In this document: piece after piece, positions 5,126 through 7,111 of the stretch
How positions within the stretch are numbered: position 1 is the stretch's first letter
How the letters are laid out: each line of letters begins with the position of its first letter
Origin: an uncultured Bacilli bacterium
GTDB taxonomy: Bacteria > Bacillota_I > Bacilli_A > RF39 > UBA660
Length of the DNA stretch: 7,111 nucleotides
Assembly: GCA_934167875.1 (NCBI GenBank)
Contig: CAKPMC010000019.1
Location: 1-7,111, forward strand
Direction: 5' to 3'
Made by a program: the position numbers and the translations under genes
Notes under the pieces: generated by a model
The model's database searches: none
What the model was told of the DNA's origin: nothing
Seen by the model: only the letters and a program-made list of their open reading frames with translations

Positions 5126-7111
5126 TTACTTTTTTATATAAGTACGATTTAATTCATCTATAAATCCTTGATTTATAGTTTCCTTATCTAACTTTTGATT
5201 GTCTACATGATTTAAATAACTTGTGAAACGATTCATAATTTCTTCTTTTTTTGATTTAGTATTTTCTTCTGTTATTAGTTCTTGTTGTAAGTTATTATCA
5301 ACAGTTTCACTAAACCATTTCATTCCTATTTCTTCTAGCAGTTTTATTTGATCTTCTGTTATTTTATATGTTCCTTTTTCTTTATAAGCTCGACGTTGTT
5401 GTGATACCCAATTCCCTAAGGCTATACCATTTTCATCATATTCATAGCCATTTATTGTTTTAAAAGTCTTAGGTATTCCTAGATTACCATAGTGTTCATA
5501 ATAGATTTTGGCTAAATTATATTTTTCCATCCATGATTCATTTCTATCTATATTCTCGAAACGCATTCCTATTTCTTTTAATAGTTTTATTTGAACTTCT
5601 GTTATTTTACTTAGTACTTTTCCTTTATAAGCATTACGTTGAGTTGTTACCCAACGCCCTAAAGCTACTCCATTTTCATCATAGTCATAACCATTTATTG
5701 TTTTAAAAGAGGTTGGCATTTCTAGATTGCCATGGTGTTTATAATATATTTTAGCTAAATTATATTTATCCAGCCATAATTCATTTCTATCAACAATTTC
5801 AAAACGCATCCCTATTTCTTCTAATAAGTGTATTTTATCTTCTGTTATTTTAATACTTCCTTTTCCTTTATAAGCTAAACGTTGGGTTGCTATCCAAGCT
5901 CCTAGAGCTACTCCATTTTCATCATATTCATAACCATTTACTGTTTTAAAAGTCTTAGGTATTTCTAAATTGCCATGGTGTTCGTAATAGGTTTTGGCTA
6001 GATTATATTTTTCCAGCCATACTTCATTTCTATCAACAGTTTCAAAATGCATTCCTATTTCTTTTAATAAATTTACTTGATCTTCTGTTATTTTACTACT
6101 TCCTTTTCCTTTATAAGCTTGACGTTGACTTGTTACCCAACGCCCCAAAGCTATACCATTTTCATTATATTCATAACCATTTACTGTTTTAAAAGAGTTT
6201 AGCATTTCTAGATTGCCATGATGTTCATAATAGGCTTTTGCTAGATTGTACTTATTCATCCACGATTCTTTTCTGTCAACAGTTTCAAAACGCATTCCTA
6301 TTTCTTTTAATAAATTTCTTTGATCTTCTGTTGTTTTATATGTTCCGTTGCCTTTATAAGCTTGACGTTGGTTGTTTATCCAAGCTCCTAGAGTTATACC
6401 ATTTTCATCATGTTCATAACCATTTATTGTTTTAAAGGTTTGTGGGATTTCTAAATTTCCATAGTGTTCGTAATAGATTTTGGCTAGATTATATTTAGCC
6501 ATCCATGTTTCATTTCTATCAACAATTTCGAAACGCATTCCTATTTCTTTTAATAAATTTACTTGATCTTCTGTTATTTTACTACTTCCGTTGCCTTTAT
6601 AAGCTTGACGTTGATTTGCTACCCACCACCCCAAAGCTATACCATTTTCATCATATTCATAACCATTTACTGTTTTAAAAGTCTTAGGTATTTCTAAATT
6701 GCCATGGTGTTCGTAATAGGCTTTTGCTAGATTGTACTTATTCATCCATGTCATGGATAATCGATCTGATGTATATTTTAAAATCTCATATAGATTCTGA
6801 TTAATCATACTAATATTAAAATCAGTTGTACTTAGGTGAATAACTCTTTTCTTAGTTTTACTATTATTTTGTTTTCTTACTTCTTTTACTCTATCTTTTA
6901 AATTGTTTTCTAATTCTTTTATGTAATCAATATTATTAGCTAAATCAATGATAATAGGTGCTAAAAGTGTTTCTATAATTTCTTCTTTTTCCATATCATC
7001 TTTGATTTCTCTATTTCTTTCTTTACATAATACCCTTAATTCAGCTATATCTTTTTGATATAACTTATCATATTCCTCTTTATAATTTTCTCTTACCGAT
7101 AGTCCTCTTCC
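5126..7111 (-). CDS. SF2 helicase C-terminal part with six HA repeats (5' partial)
   Basis: The frame is open from the window's right edge, giving 661 visible residues with no start in view. The first Met (6994) has no ribosome binding site and lies within a helical region, so it is not the true start. Visible order: GRGLS at residues 1-5, resembling SF2 helicase motif VI (Q..GR..[RS]); a charged helical stretch (6-50); PIIIDLANN (about 52-60), resembling the last strand of the second RecA-like domain; a basic linker; then six HA (helicase-associated, PF03457-like) repeats from about 122 to 601; and a Lys/Glu tail of about 60 residues. Each repeat begins with Trp and carries KYNLAK.YYEHHGNLEIP, NGYEYDENG, LG.WV..QR.AYKG, ITEDQ and LLKEIGMRFE. 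HA repeats are small three-helix modules thought to bind nucleic acid. It is probably a DNA or RNA helicase, possibly of a mobile or defence context. The N-terminal motor (motifs I-V) is outside the window. A terminator follows at 5086-5119. Confidence 0.85.
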   Translation of the reverse strand, partial: GRGLSVRENYKEEYDKLYQKDIAELRVLCKERNREIKDDMEKEEIIETLLAPIIIDLANNIDYIKELENNLKDRVKEVRKQNNSKTKKRVIHLSTTDFNISMINQNLYEILKYTSDRLSMTWMNKYNLAKAYYEHHGNLEIPKTFKTVNGYEYDENGIALGWWVANQRQAYKGNGSSKITEDQVNLLKEIGMRFEIVDRNETWMAKYNLAKIYYEHYGNLEIPQTFKTINGYEHDENGITLGAWINNQRQAYKGNGTYKTTEDQRNLLKEIGMRFETVDRKESWMNKYNLAKAYYEHHGNLEMLNSFKTVNGYEYNENGIALGRWVTSQRQAYKGKGSSKITEDQVNLLKEIGMHFETVDRNEVWLEKYNLAKTYYEHHGNLEIPKTFKTVNGYEYDENGVALGAWIATQRLAYKGKGSIKITEDKIHLLEEIGMRFEIVDRNELWLDKYNLAKIYYKHHGNLEMPTSFKTINGYDYDENGVALGRWVTTQRNAYKGKVLSKITEVQIKLLKEIGMRFENIDRNESWMEKYNLAKIYYEHYGNLGIPKTFKTINGYEYDENGIALGNWVSQQRRAYKEKGTYKITEDQIKLLEEIGMKWFSETVDNNLQQELITEENTKSKKEEIMNRFTSYLNHVDNQKLDKETINQGFIDELNRTYIKK
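5309..6748 (-). repeat. Six tandem 243-bp HA-module repeats
   Basis: The opening Trp codons of the six modules are spaced exactly 243 bp (81 residues) apart. Unit bounds: R1 6506-6748, R2 6263-6505, R3 6020-6262, R4 5777-6019, R5 5534-5776, R6 5309-5533 (shorter, the last unit). No indel changes the period. R1 and R4 share a perfect 79-nt block (6642-6720 and 5913-5991), exactly three periods apart. The final unit ends IGMKW, the usual HA ending with Trp, while the inner ones read IGMRF or IGMHF. Such an array should be prone to unequal crossing-over and may be collapsed in short-read assemblies. Confidence 0.93.

Noticed and set aside
6238..6435. Plus-strand open frame of 65 codons inside the HA repeats
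   Set aside because: It is an antisense shadow of the repeat array with no start signal; its Leu/Phe/Cys richness comes from the reverse reading of conserved repeat codons.
5309..6748. CRISPR-like array
   Set aside because: The 243-bp period, full coding potential and HA-domain pattern show protein-coding tandem repeats; there are no short repeats with unrelated spacers.
173..6994. Alternative genetic code with TGA as Trp, suggested by the absence of TGA stops
   Set aside because: All eight genes read through with TGG for Trp and have natural ends. With only eight stops, lack of TGA is expected in AT-rich DNA.

Overview
The window is strongly AT-rich and densely packed. All eight recognisable genes lie on the minus strand. 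Short intergenic gaps, A/U-rich intrinsic terminators, TATAAT-type -10 boxes and GGAGG-like ribosome binding sites point to a low-GC Bacillota, probably a gut-type lineage near Bacilli/RF39/Erysipelotrichia or Clostridia. The lineage is inference from protein style, not from a marker gene. All eight stop codons are TAA or TAG, and every Trp codon in the genes is TGG, so the standard bacterial code fits.

Read in the direction of transcription (right to left), the window begins inside a large gene (7111 to 5126) that runs off the right edge. It carries what looks like the end of an SF2 helicase core: a GRGLS motif VI-like string, then a PIIIDLANN strand. Six helicase-associated (HA) repeats follow, each spaced exactly 81 residues (243 bp) apart, then a charged tail and a terminator. 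The ATG at 6994 is only an internal Met; the frame stays open to the window edge.

Next comes a tight group of three genes (5048 to 3178): a YlmH-type S4 RNA-binding protein, an exported staphylococcal-nuclease-like protein with several active-site positions replaced, and a small bacterial PH-domain (YokE-like) protein. It ends in a hairpin that overlaps the last stop codon. A second pair (3109 to 1283) encodes a membrane-anchored beta-rich protein of unknown function and a triple-LysM protein without a signal peptide. It ends in a C(UUCG)G-tetraloop terminator whose U-tract touches the -35 box of the following gene. That gene encodes another membrane-anchored orphan (1192 to 515). A small DUF3592-like protein (448 to 173) with its own promoter and terminator completes the series. 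At the left edge a plus-strand terminator faces the minus-strand one, so a plus-strand gene probably ends just outside the window.

Much of the region appears to concern the cell surface (LysM protein, two anchored ectodomains, exported SNase-like protein), with translation quality control (YlmH) and nucleic-acid remodelling (HA helicase) alongside. The most interesting parts are the modular HA array, whose differences concentrate on one predicted helix, and the nuclease-like protein with an altered active site.
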